A stretch of 64,000 nucleotides of DNA, taken from the NCBI GenBank assembly GCA_025677835.1, contig JAIXMR010000018.1:186001-250000 (forward strand). The letters are read 5' to 3'. The DNA is from Sporodiniella umbellata (lineage: Eukaryota; Mucoromycota; Mucoromycetes; Mucorales; Rhizopodaceae). The notes beneath the pieces are model-generated. The model worked only from the letters and a program-made list of their open reading frames with translations. It ran no database searches and was not told the DNA's origin. The position numbers and the translations under genes were made by a program. Positions 35,420 to 52,826 of this stretch are shown one piece after another (the stretch's first letter is position 1; each line of letters starts with the position of its first letter).

Positions 35420-36012
35420 ATGCCAGGCACGCCGGATGAGATAGTCAACAACATTTTGAAAGATCTAAGAAGCGGTGTTGCTTTTAGTACGAAACAAACA
35501 CACACATTTCTCACATCTGTAAACAAGTGTTGGAAGAAAGCAGAAACCAACATTCTTAACAAAAGCTTGTCTTTAGATTGATTGGACAGAACATTGGATT
35601 CAGTTGCTTTTAGCATTTCATGTCGTTTGCTTTCTTATTTTGGTTTTGACAAGAAAATACTCAAATGGCCCCTCTATTTGTTTTTTTGTTTTCTGTACTA
35701 AAAAAAACTATCAAATGCCATACTAAATTTAACTTTTTAGTAGGATTTGCCCTCTTGACACAACCCCTCAATACATTAGGAATAACACACTGGAAGCTGT
35801 TCTCAAAGTCTCCATATTTCGAAAAATCAGGCATATTTATTGTTTCAGTATATGCTGGTCCATTGCTTGTGAATGCATTTATTGCGCTGGTAAAAAAAAC
35901 TATTATGAATTTTTCTGAATACTGTTTTTAGGTGCTGATTCTCAAATCAACCTTATCCTTAATGATTGCTGTTAAGCAAAAACAGCTTCGAAAGAAAACG
36001 AAAAAGTCCTAA
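35420..36012 (+). CDS. TMEM18: TMEM18 homologue
   Basis: Exons 35420-35518, 35577-35694, 35741-35889, 35932-36012 (148 aa; human about 140). Every phase closes and the product follows TMEM18 closely: SIDWTEHWIQLLLAFHVVC, RKYSNGPSICFFVF, ITHWKLFSKSPYFEKSGIF, YAGPLLVNAFIAL, ending in a basic KQKQLRKKTKKS tail. Three to four membrane helices with the charged C-terminus that in animals acts as nuclear-envelope sorting and DNA-binding signal. It is a nuclear-membrane protein of uncertain molecular role. Easily missed because the longest single frame covers under half the protein. The start follows the first in-frame ATG, ahead of FSTKQTHTFLTS. Confidence 0.9.
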
Positions 36013-36827
36013 AGTACAAAGCGTTTCACATAGAAAGCTTAGTATTGCCAAATAAAACGTCAACTTGTTCCGTAGCTTATTATGTAAGGAACCTAATTGC
36101 CCTGTATCCAGGCACCTGTGTAACACTAAACACTAGGGCTGATTTCATGTTGAGACAGGGTTTAGAGCTTGTACTAGAAATGTCAATTATGAAAACCAAG
36201 ATCTGAGTATCTATACTAAATCCCATTTAAGATATTTGCAAACATTTAACCAAACCTTTCCATTTATGAAAGTTCACGGCTACGTTTCCGTTTAGTACAG
36301 TATCCAAGCCTTCGCATTTTGAAAAAGAGACTAAATGCGAATATAACAAAGTCTACATTTAACCCTGAAAACAAAAGTAAAAAGGACATACCATATAATT
36401 GCGCTTTACGTATAGTGTAAAGTATAATGGGTTTTAGTGTTTTTGCTACCTCTAACGTATTGAAAAAAAGTGCCCATGAATTCTAGAGTATAGAAAAAAC
36501 TGTTATAGTACAAAGTGCTTTAGGAACACCGATGAAAACCGAATTTCAAATAGCCTTCAGATAAAAAAAATGATGTCAATGTTTTTATGAGAGGCTGAAT
36601 CAGCCAAAAAGCTTTTACCGAGCCTTGTATGAACAGATTTAGCTAAAAGTGCACCAGTAGTTCACAAAAGTAATCCCAAATAAGGCCCAATAATCTTTGG
36701 TGTTCTTGCTTTTACAAACGGTATATTTTTTTTAAAAAAAAGGGAAAGAAAAAGTGAGTATACAGGTATTCTGTTGCTCTAAAAAAAAACGAAAGGGCTT
36801 AATAGTATAGCTGAGCCAAACAAGGCT

Positions 36828-36861
<34 letters not shown>

Positions 36862-38239
36862 TAGCTTCAATGTTTTCTCTGCTGACTGCTGTTTTTCTCG
36901 TCTGTCCCTTTTTTTCCAAAAAGAAAAACTATCTAGGTTGGTAAGTTAAATATGATCGATGGTTATCGGGCATTATTACTAGAAAACAGTCAAAATAGTG
37001 CGATAAGTAGTAAATGTTTTGAAATCGCTAAATTTATGGAACATTTGCCTCAACTGGCGTTTTTTATTGCGGGATTTTTACTGCCCCATGGAAAGAAATT
37101 AAAGAGGCGATATTATATGGATCACATATTAAAGAGCTACGGTTAGTGGTCTAGCACCTATCTTGCATTTACGCTTTTTAGTATAACTTAACTCCACATT
37201 ATTGTCTTAGCTCAGTTGTTTGTTCAAAAAATGCAGCTGTTTTTCTTTGAAAGTATGGATTAGTGCTACTTGTATATTCATATGGTAGAGCTTGGTATGC
37301 TCGTATACTTCCAGAGTAGTCTTAGCGTCTACTGTTTTAAAGTTTGCCCAAAACGAACATAAAAATACCTCAAACGCGATTAAAACTCCCAACCATTGTT
37401 CGCTATACATGTATTGTTACCTTATCTAATTAGGTTTTCTTATCTAAGTGGTTTCTTGAAAAGTAAACGGATTACCTTGATTGTTTAAATACTAATATAG
37501 GGCGACGAATACTATTACATTATGTTTGAAAATTTCAGAGGAGAATTGTTTTTACTTAAGTTAATATTGAAATTGGTAATTCCTAAAGTACCTTAGCATT
37601 TAGATGTATACTTTTTTAGTTTCTAGTATTGACAAAAACAGTGATATTTTCTTAAGATGTGAGAAGCAAACACTTCAAAACTACAATTTGCAAAATATAT
37701 AAGGTGTTCCCAGTAAAAAGGTTCAAAGACAGATTAAAAGATGTTAACCTAGAATTTACCTTATTGGGGTTAAGGCATTGTAAAAATAGATTTGCCCAAA
37801 AAAAAACGTTTCAGTTTTTTCTCAGTCCGTGCTTACCTTGTCTCTAAAGAATACAAAGCACTCGGAAGTCTGCTTTATCTCTACAATGAAAAGAGGTCAA
37901 CAGTAACTATTAGAACTATCCTAACCACAGACAGACCAAGTTACAAATAGCAAAATGCTAAGAAAACTGTTTCTGTGTCTCATATACCTTGTGCGTTCTT
38001 TTTACACGTGTTTCCTTACTACATTGATATTGAAAGCCTAGGAGAAAAGGCACTGACAGCTTAAAAACCGAGAAGAGCTCACTTCTTTCTTCTCATACTC
38101 ATTTACGCCATCGTAAAACAATCTGCTCAGTTCATTTGTCTGTGTTGTTTTTTAGCACCTCCTTCTTCCCCTCCCTTTCCTTTCTTATAAACCCACCAGT
38201 CTTTCATTAAAACACTTATCCCAAGCATACTTCTGCAGA
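36013..38239. other. 2.2-kb intergenic region, no gene seen
   Basis: Contains an (AT)n microsatellite at about 36832-36857 and a T8A8-type junction near 36726-36742. A 64-codon plus frame at 36952-37146 (MIDGYRALLL...) reads like protein but has no partners or recognised family. CT-rich text at about 38150-38185 fits the next gene's promoter. Confidence 0.5.
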
Positions 38240-39587
38240 ATGGTAAAAAAAAGCTTAGAAGCCGCTTTTGCTAATTTTTAATTTAGTGCTGTTGCAGTGG
38301 TAATGGTCCAAAGTGGAAACGAGAAATAGTAAAGGATCACAAGTTTGATTATGTGGATATCAACGAATTTTATGATCCATCTTGCTGTGCTCGTTTGAGT
38401 TACATGTTTATGTTTTTTGGTATACTCAAAGGTTTTCTAGTATATGTGGCCGATTTATGGACAGCAGGTGGGACAGGGTATAAAGAGATGCTTGAGATTA
38501 ATTTTTGTTTAGTATCATTGCTTGTCATTGGCAACTCAGGTGAAATAGCCGGTGCAGACATTCCACCAGAAGTTTCAAAATGGATTTTCTTAGGTGCGAT
38601 CCTCATCTCTTTCGTTCTTTTATTCTGGGACATCAAAAAATCTAGATCAATCATCGACTCTAGAGATATATCTTATGCATTCACATCTATAATTGCTAGC
38701 AGATGGTATTCTGTGAACGACTACAGATACTTTTGTTTATTTAGAAAGATAAATAACTCTAGAAAAACAATTGATTCAGTGGCTTTCTTTGTTTTTTTTA
38801 CACTGAAAGGCTGGAAAAGGCTTTTGTTGGCCGAAGCCCCCAGACAAGTCGTCAATATTGTAACATTGATCACAATTGTCCCCCATTGGATTCAAATAAA
38901 AAATGGAGTCAAGATTCAAAATGAAATCCTTGGTAAAACAATCATTCAACAAGTTATGACAGGCACGATGGCTTTCTCTGTCCTCGTATTCGCAATATCG
39001 TTCATATTAGTATGTATCGCTTCCATCATGTATATCCCGCTGCTATGCCACATCCAAGGCAACTTGAAAGAATACTGCTGTCACAAGGTCGATAAAAGGT
39101 AAAAAAAAAAAAAAAAAAAAGAAAAAAAAAACTTTGGTACTATAGCTAATAAAAAAAAAATAGAATTGCCGAACTACTCAGAAAACAAGCAAATAAAAGA
39201 GTTGAAAAGAGCAAAAAGAACGTTAGAGACTATAAAGATCATCAAAACTACAACAGCAAAAAACGTGACATTGAAATGCAGTCGTTAACTAAACCCCCTC
39301 TACCTGGCAAGGCAGTTGGTAACACAGCTGTCTATCCTTCTTCACCATACCAACAACAGCCATATCATCAACAAAACAATTACTATCAAGTCCCAAATGC
39401 ACCTAACTCGTTAGCTCCCTATTCATTTGGCAGAAGAAATAGCTTAAACTCAGTTAATAGCGATCAAGCAGGCCTTATATCGCACGCTCAGGCACAGCCT
39501 CAATCGTCGCCTTTTTACCAAGGGCAAAACGGTAGCTATGTCTCTGTAGGTCATCATACTTACAATCAGCAAGTCTACTATCATTAA
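38240..39587 (+). CDS. Fungal low-affinity K+ transporter, KCH1/PRM6 family
   Basis: Exons 38240-38242 (only the ATG), 38287-39098, 39164-39587 (412 aa). Kch1/Prm6 proteins mediate K+ influx at the fungal plasma membrane and activate Ca2+ signalling in pheromone and stress responses. The N-terminal cytosolic DYVDINEFYDPSCCARLSY segment precedes several hydrophobic spans (FMFFGILKGFLVYVADLW, FLGAILISFVLLFW, VVNIVTLITIVPHWIQ, AFSVLVFAISFILVCIASIMYIPLLC) and the family's IQGNLKEYCCHKVDKRI...LL stretch. The tail is long, basic, then Gln/Pro/Tyr-rich (YQQQPYHQQNNYYQ) and probably disordered. The second intron is very A-rich. As in the cofilin gene, the first intron splits the ATG from the rest. 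Confidence 0.82.
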
Positions 39588-40830
39588 TAGCTTTTTTCGT
39601 AACGGAAATACCCCTAAATATTTTTCAAAGCTATCCCCAGTGCTTTGTCCCATATGTAATTACTTTAGCATATCATCGTTTATTTTGTATTTGATACAAT
39701 AAACTATAATTTCTAATAGCTTAAAAGGTTTTACTAAAAACAGTTTCGAATACGAACTCCAGTTTTTTCTTGTATACTGAAGAAAGCTGCAGCGTGAAAG
39801 TTTTTTAAAGAGACTTGAGGCAACGCCTCAATTTTTGTAGTTTTTACTATAAATACAAAGTTAAATCTCACAGTAAAGAAAAACCTTAATAAAATACAGA
39901 AAAAGTCACTACTCAGGTCGAATTTGTCCATATTTTGCAACCATCTATGTCTAGACCAACATGAACAATAACATAATAAAAAGCTCAAAGTATATATACT
40001 GATACTTGTAGATCATATATCGTTTCCCCTCATTACTGTTTTCATTGTCTCAGCCCCTTTTTTTTAGTAGGGCTCAAGCATCACAAACAACACAGATAGA
40101 AAACAAAGCCTCAGCCACATTTTATTAGACAGAACAGTTTATCTCTGTATATCGCACTTTTAATCTTATCGATGCTCCTGGAAGTGATATTTCGAAATAC
40201 AACACGTAACGCGAGACACTTCTAGCAAGTGAGCTACAATTAGTTGTAAGCAGATAGTAGATACTTAAAAGGCTTTGAGGAAATTAATAAATTCAGGTTT
40301 TTGCTATTGCATTTCAAGATTGTTGAATCGTCTGTCAAAAGTCCAAGTTGACTTTAGGAAGTTGAAGACAAAAAATGAGAAGAAAGGTACACGGTTACGG
40401 AGTTGTAAGCTGACGCATATGTATCGCACCATGGGGGCAGCGAAATAGAGGCTTAAGCAAAAACTTCGATGTTGGCATGCCCTCAAATCGCATTTATTAT
40501 GGAAGTCAGTGTATATATACTATTGAATTTTTACAATCTTATTGTTCCCATAAGATACTTATATTTAGATTATGTGGAACTCGTACTTTCTTTTATATAA
40601 CTGTTTGTACCATACCAAGAGAGTTATTTTTAAATATTAAAGGACGTTTTTGGGTGTAAAAAGTTACAACAATTATATGTACTACTTGAGCAAGGTAATA
40701 CGTATAACAGAGTGTCATAAATTACTGACTATAAAATGAAAAGACACAACTTGACGTTTTTTCTTTTTTCTTTCGTTTTTGCATAAAATAGTCTACACTT
40801 ATAGCGATAGCAAAAGTAGCAAAAATTGTT
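39588..40830. other. 1.2-kb intergenic region with a TATA box near the C2H2 gene
   Basis: AATAAA near 39699 fits the upstream gene's poly(A) signal. TATAAAA at 40730-40736, about 95 nt before the next ATG, is a likely TATA element. No coding text. Confidence 0.5.
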
Positions 40831-41670
40831 ATGAACTCTAATTACATGTTTTACCACTCAAACAACGCCTCTGGCTACCCTAGCGATCAATTGCCACAGT
40901 TTCTTGCTGCACTCCAACTGAGCCAAAACCTTTCTGGTATGCTCCCTGAAACAAATTTAGACGAGGATTTTTATGACAGTCCTTACGAATCTCCTATGGA
41001 AGAGATGCTTCTTTTGACTCCTAGAGAACCGAACTTTCATATGGACTATTGGCCCCAGCCTCAACAGCCACTCTCTTTGGTTCCTCCGATTGGTCAGTTC
41101 AATCCCTATAACAACTATAGCAGCTTGGTGTTTGAGCCAGAATTTCATGACATTGAATTTCTCGATAAATTTATTGCTCATCATGAAGCTGTTTTAAACT
41201 CGTCAGATACCAAAGTAAATCCCTGTTCTTGGTTGTCTTCTTCTTCTATTAAATCGCCAGATTCTGCAATTACTCAAGATAAATCGTCTAATCGCATCAA
41301 TAAAGTGCCTGGACGGCGCGGTCGTGCAAAAGGTGTCAAAAACAAGCCCAAATCAGAACCTATGAAACCTAAGCCCAAAAGAGGCCCAATGGAAGGCGTT
41401 TTATATGTCTGTCAACATGATGGATGTGGTCGTTCCTTTACAAGACCATACAATCTTACTTCACACATGAGGACTCATACAACCGAAAAACCATATGCCT
41501 GCTCTCACTGTGGGAGACGCTTTTCCAGACAGCATGACCGTAATCGTCATGAGAAACTGCATTGGGGTGTTCGTCCTTACGCTTGTGACCATTGCCACAA
41601 ATCCTTTGCCCGTATGGATGCATTGAACCGACATCTTCGAGCTGAGAACGGCTGTTCAGCCATGAATTAA
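40831..41670 (+). CDS. C2H2 zinc-finger transcription factor (Crz1-like finger set)
   Basis: Single exon, 279 aa. The N-terminal 150 residues are acidic, Pro/Gln/Ser-rich (activation-type), followed by a basic AT-hook-like patch (GRRGRAKGVKNKPK) and three C-terminal fingers: CQHDGCGRSFTRPYNLTSHMRTH, CSHCGRRFSRQHDRNRHEKLH and CDHCHKSFARMDALNRHLRAENGC, the last using Cys as final ligand. The RPYNL / RQHDRNRH / ARMDALNRH specificity helices match the Crz1-type group of fungal factors (calcineurin-responsive), in which the first two fingers read a GC-rich core. I see no clear PxIxIT calcineurin docking motif, so regulation by calcineurin is not established here. Confidence 0.88.
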   Translation: MNSNYMFYHSNNASGYPSDQLPQFLAALQLSQNLSGMLPETNLDEDFYDSPYESPMEEMLLLTPREPNFHMDYWPQPQQPLSLVPPIGQFNPYNNYSSLVFEPEFHDIEFLDKFIAHHEAVLNSSDTKVNPCSWLSSSSIKSPDSAITQDKSSNRINKVPGRRGRAKGVKNKPKSEPMKPKPKRGPMEGVLYVCQHDGCGRSFTRPYNLTSHMRTHTTEKPYACSHCGRRFSRQHDRNRHEKLHWGVRPYACDHCHKSFARMDALNRHLRAENGCSAMN

Positions 41671-42355
41671 TTTTTTAACAAAAACTACCGCTCCTTTTCT
41701 TCTTGTATATACCATCCTCACTCCTTGTTCATAATCAATATATAAAATAAAAGATTTCTTGTAAAATATGTGTCCATTGTATATATATACATATATATTA
41801 TATATGCTTGTGCTCGTATATAGGCACCATTTGGCCCTTTAGAATTAGGTAGGGAGGGGGTTTCTGATGTAAAACTATGAGTTTGCACACGGCTGACAAA
41901 AAATATGTTGGAACCCACTTCCTAAGGTTGAAATACAGCCGCTTTATGTAAAAAAATGTATAAGCCGTTATAAGTGCAAACAAAAAATACAATTAAAGTT
42001 CTCATTTTGGCTGAGATAACAAGAAATAAGAATTAAGGAAATCCTCGATTTCTCCTGCTGTTCAAATAGGTCAACTCTTCTACACACTACTTGGCACTAT
42101 CTTTTTTTGAGTTCTAATGTCTTGTGAAACAACACTCGAACTTACAACTCAATAGGCCTAGCTACAATAGTAACATTTCTTTTTCAATCTCATGAATTTT
42201 ACCAGATGAATTCGCTATCCACCAGGATGAGTTTACTTCTCGTGCAACCTAAATTGCCAGTTTAAAATTCAGTAGATGCTGACGCAACCTAGTCTTCTTC
42301 TGAGTTGCAAACGCTATAGCGATTTTTTTTTCTTTTGTTTCTTAAAAATATCAGA
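41671..42355. other. Intergenic, no gene seen
   Basis: Poly(A)-signal-like AATAAAA at about 41746 after the zinc-finger gene; TATA-type alternating repeat at about 41779-41805. The T/C-rich run before 42356 is the PRP4-kinase leader. Confidence 0.55.
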
Positions 42356-44656
<2,301 letters not shown>

Positions 44657-45021
44657 TTTTTCGAGCTGTGTGCTTTCTACAGCTTTCTTCTTGCATTTGC
44701 AAACAAACAAGTACATATAAACATCTTTTTTCAAATTAACAGCCTAAATGAGTGAAGTTTTTTTTTTTTTGGTTATTCGATTTAAAGTACAATAGCTCTT
44801 TAGTATCAGCTTTCAATCTATAATTCGTCAATGATCAAACGATATAAAATACACCCAATTCTACCGATTTTTTTTACATGTCTCAGAGTTTGGCTTGAAA
44901 ACAAGCATGAAAACAACCATAACCGTCATTAACTTTTACTATCCGACAACTGATGGACTGATGTTGTGACAAACTTTTTTTGCTGTCCTTTTAATGGCCC
45001 CTTTTCTCTTGTTTTATTAAC
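44657..45021. other. Intergenic, no gene seen
   Basis: 3' flank of the kinase and promoter of the methyltransferase gene; CT-rich stretch at about 44985-45015 before the ATG. Confidence 0.6.
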
Positions 45022-46589
45022 ATGAGCTCTAATGTTCCCGGTGTAGAGCAGCGAGACCCTCAATATTTTGGGTACTATGCAATGCTTCAGCATCAGGTAT
45101 AAGATCGCTTTTCAGATCGAATCACTTGGTAGCTTAAAACAAGTAATCAGTTGACTTAAATATAAATATAGCAAAACATGTTACAAGATACTGTTCGTAC
45201 ATCAACCTACCGCTCTGCCATTCTTCTTAATGGACCTAATAACTTTAAAGATAAAAAAGTGCTAGATGTAGGTGCAGGCTCTGGAATACTTTCTTACTTT
45301 GCTGCTCAAGCAGGCGCCGATAAAGTATATGCCGTAGAAGCTTCGGGTATGGCCAATAAAATGAAAAAGCTTGTCAGCGCTGCTTCAGATGAAGGAAAAA
45401 ATGTTTTTTTGAAAGATAGAATAGAGGTCATCAATGGTAAACATTAGGCATAAGGCTTTTATTACATATACTTACATCTTTCACAGCCAAGATGGAAGAT
45501 CCTAATTTACCTATTCCTCAAGTTGATACTATTATTTCTGAGCCTATCGGTGTGCTTCTTTTTCATGAAAGAATGGTAGGGAAAAGGGAGAAAAGAGGAG
45601 AGAGAAGAAATGAAAAAGGGGTATATACGGATAACTCATCTTAAAATAATTAGCTAGAAAGTTACATTCACGCCAGAAATCATTATTTGAAACCTGGAGG
45701 AGCCTTGTTTCCCTCTCAGGGTAATATTTTCCTTGCACCATTCACTGATGCAGTTCTATGGAGTGAGACTATGGGCAAGGCACGGTTTTGGTATGTAGAT
45801 TGGCTGTACAAGAACAAATACGTTCATTAACAGTCGTTTGTCTGTAGGGAGCAACAATCTTTCTATGGTATCGACTTAACTACGCTTTATAAAGATGCTC
45901 GTGATGAAATGTTTGGAATGCCTGTTGTTGGTCATTTCGACCCTCGTAGCTTAATTACAACACCATTAGCCTTCAACTCATTTCCAGTTGATTTTTCTAC
46001 TGTCACTATTGAGGAGCTTCAAGATATAACTATGCCTTTCGAGTGGACTGCTCAATATACCGGGTTAATGCATGGCATTGCCGGATGGTTTGATCTTGTA
46101 TTTGCTCCACCTCCTTATGACCAACCCAACCCTGCCAATGAAGGCACTACTATCGAAATGTCAACAGGACCTGCAGCAGAGCGTACTCACTGGCAACAAG
46201 TGCGCTTTTTGTTCAAAGAGCCACTGGCTGTCAATGCAAACCAAAAAATCCGTGGTTGGATGCGTTGTATTGTAAACGATATGCGTAGTTACACCATTTA
46301 TGTAGAAACTACTACATCCGATAGTCAAAGACTAAGTGACTCATCTGAGGCCGATAAAGACAAATCGTTCACAGAGCCCTCTAAACAATCGCCTCTATTG
46401 CGCCGTGGAGTATGGGAACTTCACGAGCAGACGTACAACTACTCGTATACGCCCGGTATGATGCCTGAACATTTACCAGAACATTCGTGTCTTTATGAAT
46501 CTGAGTCTCAACAAAATGTGGGCTACAGTCCTACTATGGATACTGAGTCAATAAATGTAATGGATGACTACCAAGATTTTATTAATTAA
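45022..46589 (+). CDS. Type I protein arginine methyltransferase, CARM1/PRMT4-like
   Basis: Makes asymmetric dimethylarginine on chromatin and splicing proteins, from SAM. Exons 45022-45096, 45172-45436, 45487-45575, 45654-45790, 45848-46589 (435 aa). Motifs: [17 protein letters not shown] (the YFxxY helix), [20 protein letters not shown] (SAM site, motif I), YAVEAS, double-E loop [13 protein letters not shown] (the usual SEPMG Met is Ile), [13 protein letters not shown] and THW (THWQQV). QNML in exon 2 and [10 protein letters not shown] fit CARM1 rather than PRMT1/3. The C-terminal tail is shorter than in animal CARM1 and its middle is Ser/Asp-rich. Baker's yeast lacks a CARM1 orthologue, supporting an early-diverging fungus. 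Confidence 0.9.
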
Positions 46590-46989
46590 CTGTCCTTGTA
46601 AATCAATAAAACTAAAGATTTCTATCAAAAATAGTGTCAATGACAACAACCTATCTGTATGTTAAAGCTCTGTTTATAGAACGAACTAAATGACGTAGTA
46701 GCTTTACAGTCAGAATGTGTGTTTATTAGACATTTTGCTTCTGTTTTGCAAAATCGGGAAGGTATGTTTGATATTTAGATCTCTTTCCGATTTTTGGGAG
46801 GAAATGGGTTTGTAGATTGAGCTGATTTTTGCAGTTTGACAGGAGTCAATAAAGAGGTCCTACATAAAAAATAAAGGCGCTGATTGGATGTGATTCTCTA
46901 AGCAATAGTAAAAGAGTCACGAAAAATCCCAGAGTTTTATTTTAACCCCTTCACTTTATCATTTTTATTTTTTTTAAAAAAAAGTAAAC
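46590..46989. other. Intergenic, no gene seen
   Basis: 3' flank of the methyltransferase (AATAAA near 46604) and TOM40 promoter. A T8A8 junction (46968-46983) sits 7 nt before the TOM40 start codon. Confidence 0.6.
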
Positions 46990-48245
46990 ATGGCCACACC
47001 AGAGACTGCACCTGTGAACCCTAGAATCTTTTCACCCATTTCCGGTAACTTTGGTCCCAAAGATCAAAAGCCGGCAGGATCTGCTTGGAACCCCCTCCAC
47101 TGGCCCACTTGGTTCTCCTATCACAAAGGACGTCTCAACCTGCCTAACGCCGGAAAATTCGAAAGACTTCATTCCGAAGTAACAAAAGGTTTTCTTTTGT
47201 TTCAATCAGAAAAAAAAAGGCAGCAAGCGAAGTTTTTGTAATTCTAACTTTTACGTACTTTTGTAGAGGTTTTCACCGCAGGTTTTCTTTTCGATGGTGC
47301 TCAAGCCAACATTGTTAAAGAGCTTTCTCCCAACTTCCATGTCCAACATCAATTTTCACTAGGTTCTCAAGTTATGCCTCCTATGTATAACTTCATGTCT
47401 GGTTATATGACTGAGAGAGTAAGACATAGCATACGCTTTTTTTTTTTTTGGAAGAGTATACTAAAATCAATTCCAGACTATGTTGCAAGGTACCATGGAC
47501 AACGATACCAACTTGAATGGTGTCTTTAGACATGCTTGGTCATCCAAATATATTACCAAAGTTGTTGCACAGGTTCGAAAAAAAAACAAAATATGTGAGG
47601 AGAGTGACTCAATTACTATTATTTTATAGTTCACCAACATGCCTGGTCACAGCATGGTTCAACTGGAACAAGAAGTTAACGGATCAGATTACTCTTTAAA
47701 TTTCAAGACAATGAATGCCAATCCATTAGAAAGAACAGGTCTTTACATGGCCTCTTATCTTCAATCTGTTTCGCAACATTTGGTGTTAGGAAGCGAAGTT
47801 GTTTTACAGCGCCCTACACGCGACATGGAGGAGACTGCCATGTCATTGGTCGGTAAATATACCGGTAGTGATTACATTGCTACTGCACAATTCCAAAACA
47901 TGGGTGCGATACAAGCCAGCTACTATCAACGTATTAACGAAAAGGTTGATTTTGGTGTGGAGCTTAACCTGATGGCCCAAGGAGGTCGTAGAGAAGCTGT
48001 TGCCACCGTTGGTGGTAGATTTGATTTTAGACAAGCTACCTTTAGAGGACAAATCGATACAACTGGTAAGGTGGCAGCTGTTTTGGAAGAAAAGATGGCA
48101 CCTGGCTTCTCCTTCCTTATCAGTGGCGAACTGGATCATATGAAGGTTTGTTTTTTCAAAAAAAAAAAAAAGATAAATACATCTCTGACTCCTTTGTTTT
48201 TAGGGCCAAAGCAAGTTTGGTGTTGGAATTATGTTATCTGCTTAG
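46990..48245 (+). CDS. TOM40: TOM40, mitochondrial outer-membrane import channel
   Basis: Beta-barrel pore of the TOM complex through which nearly all nuclear-encoded mitochondrial proteins pass. Exons 46990-47188, 47267-47418, 47477-47572, 47630-48145, 48204-48245 (334 aa). Landmarks: FSPISGNFGPKDQ, PLHWPTWFSYHKGRLNLPNAGKFE, FHVQHQFSLGS, QLEQEVNGSDYSLNFKTMNAN, VGGRFDFRQATFRGQIDTTGKVAAVLEEKM and the terminal beta-signal-like GQSKFGVGIMLSA formed by the last 14 codons, which sit in their own exon. Porin_3-type strand alternation throughout. The N-terminus before the barrel is short and Pro-rich. Confidence 0.95.
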
Positions 48246-48352
48246 ATTACTTTGTGTACAAAATTTATATAAAAAGCAATTGTAATATTCAATATGAAAT
48301 GTGATTTTTTGAATGTAATGTAATATGTACATATTTTATGTAATAATTGTTA

Positions 48353-51065
<2,713 letters not shown>

Positions 51066-52826
51066 TGTGAGCCCTTTGTTTTATTCTGTTTTATTATTTT
51101 CAAAGAAGGAAAAAAATATAAAAAAAATAAAACTGAGCAGTACTGTTTATGAAGAGCGACATTGCCCAATTGAATTCTTACAAAACTTTTTAAAACTCAG
51201 ATATGTTTGCTATCAGGCTTGACAATCTTGCAGCAGCCATTTATAACACCTTTAATTTTGATTACATCAAAACCTCTTTTTTTCTTTTTTTTTTTTTTTT
51301 TGCTTTAAGAGTTTATTGTCAAATAGCCTTTGCAATAAAGAAAGCGTAAGTGCGCATTTTCTAATCAAATGACTTTAATAGGCCGACACGTTTAACGTGA
51401 GCATTGCACATTGTCTTTTCTATTTCAGGCTTTACCCTCTCCTCCTTTTTTTTTCTATTTCCTTAACAATAACTTCTTTTCATATACAACTTTTTATATT
51501 GTCACCATATCTTTACATTTAAGCGCCTGAACATATGCCTAACCAAGACCGCTTTTAAAATTTGAAACAATATATATGTATTCATACAGACTACTATCAC
51601 TTTCCTACCAACAAAATTTTTTTTTAAGTATAGAGCCAAGAGATTTGGTAGTCCTTGAATAGAAAACCATACAGTCTTTTTTTAATAATAAACAAGACTT
51701 CTCCGTGTAGCAGCTATAAATGCTGAAAAAAATCATTATCGCTGACATCTGTATTCAAAGTACGTAGCAGTAGTAGTAGCACCACAAAATGACGACGTGT
51801 ATTGCTAATTTTTAGTAGTATAACTAAATATCGGAAAAATAGCGCTGTTATTGCCATAAAATCTTTGATTACAGTTAAGCTGTTCTCTGTTATACATGTA
51901 CATTACAAGCATTGAAAAATTATAAGTTTTATTTTTGAGAATGCCTACTCCCAGTGCGATCGCTCTACCTGGTACTAGCATTTTAATGATTTGTATATCA
52001 TATAAACCCGCTACATTATTGTAAGTTCGATCAGTATCTTCTATTATCAGCGATAAACAAGTGTATTTAAATGAATTTTTGAGAAAGCAATAAAACAACT
52101 TTAAGATAATTTTACTTAAGGCCTTTAAAACACTGGACCAAAACCATGCTGCGCTTTTGATCTTTGAAGAGTTACAGTTTTCACTTAAGTATGCATATCT
52201 CAACCGTAAACTAACACTAGATATAATTTTACAATGCTTGAAATCAAATATGAACTCTTTGTTTGTCTGCTAATTTTCATATCGTTTATTTCTATCGCTT
52301 TTTACTCAATCTGTCGCCCTCTATTAGCATTTTATGATACAGTACTACGCTAGACTTTTTTACGGCTTTTGCCGTTTATTGCTTTAATCTAGCCTATTAA
52401 AAAATATAGTGTCTATATAGCCAACTATTTATTTTAATTATATTCATATAACTATTAAACTATTTTAATATGGCTACGGCTTGTAGTCGATCAAAATTTC
52501 CCTGCTTCCCATAGTATCCTCAACCTGTATAATTTAATGTCCGACAGCCAAGTTTATTGTACATTTGCATGATTTTTTGCTACAAATTCAGAGTCCTTCG
52601 ATCTATTTGAAAATCATTGATACAATTCAAAGAAAAAAGAAATGTGTATAAATCAGCAATTTTCAAGCTGAAAAAATACAGCGATAGACAGGGTTCCTGA
52701 ACACAAATATAAGGTATGTACTGTTAGTTATTGGCTATGCTTTACTTACAGCCCCTTTACATACAGCCTCTTTAGGCTGGTACAAGTGTCTTGATTCTTT
52801 TTTACTTGGCTTCTTTTTAAAAATCG
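51066..52826. other. 1.8-kb intergenic region, no gene seen
   Basis: Upstream of RSP5 (promoter at the low end), very AT-rich toward 52400. Frames such as 51805-52203 (minus) have no recognised content. A T17 run lies at about 51285-51301. Confidence 0.5.

Noticed and set aside
36832..36857. AT repeat as a possible functional element
   Set aside because: Simple microsatellite; nothing around it suggests more.
36952..37146. 64-codon frame (MIDGYRALLLENSQ...)
   Set aside because: No family, no splice partners, isolated in AT-rich intergenic DNA.
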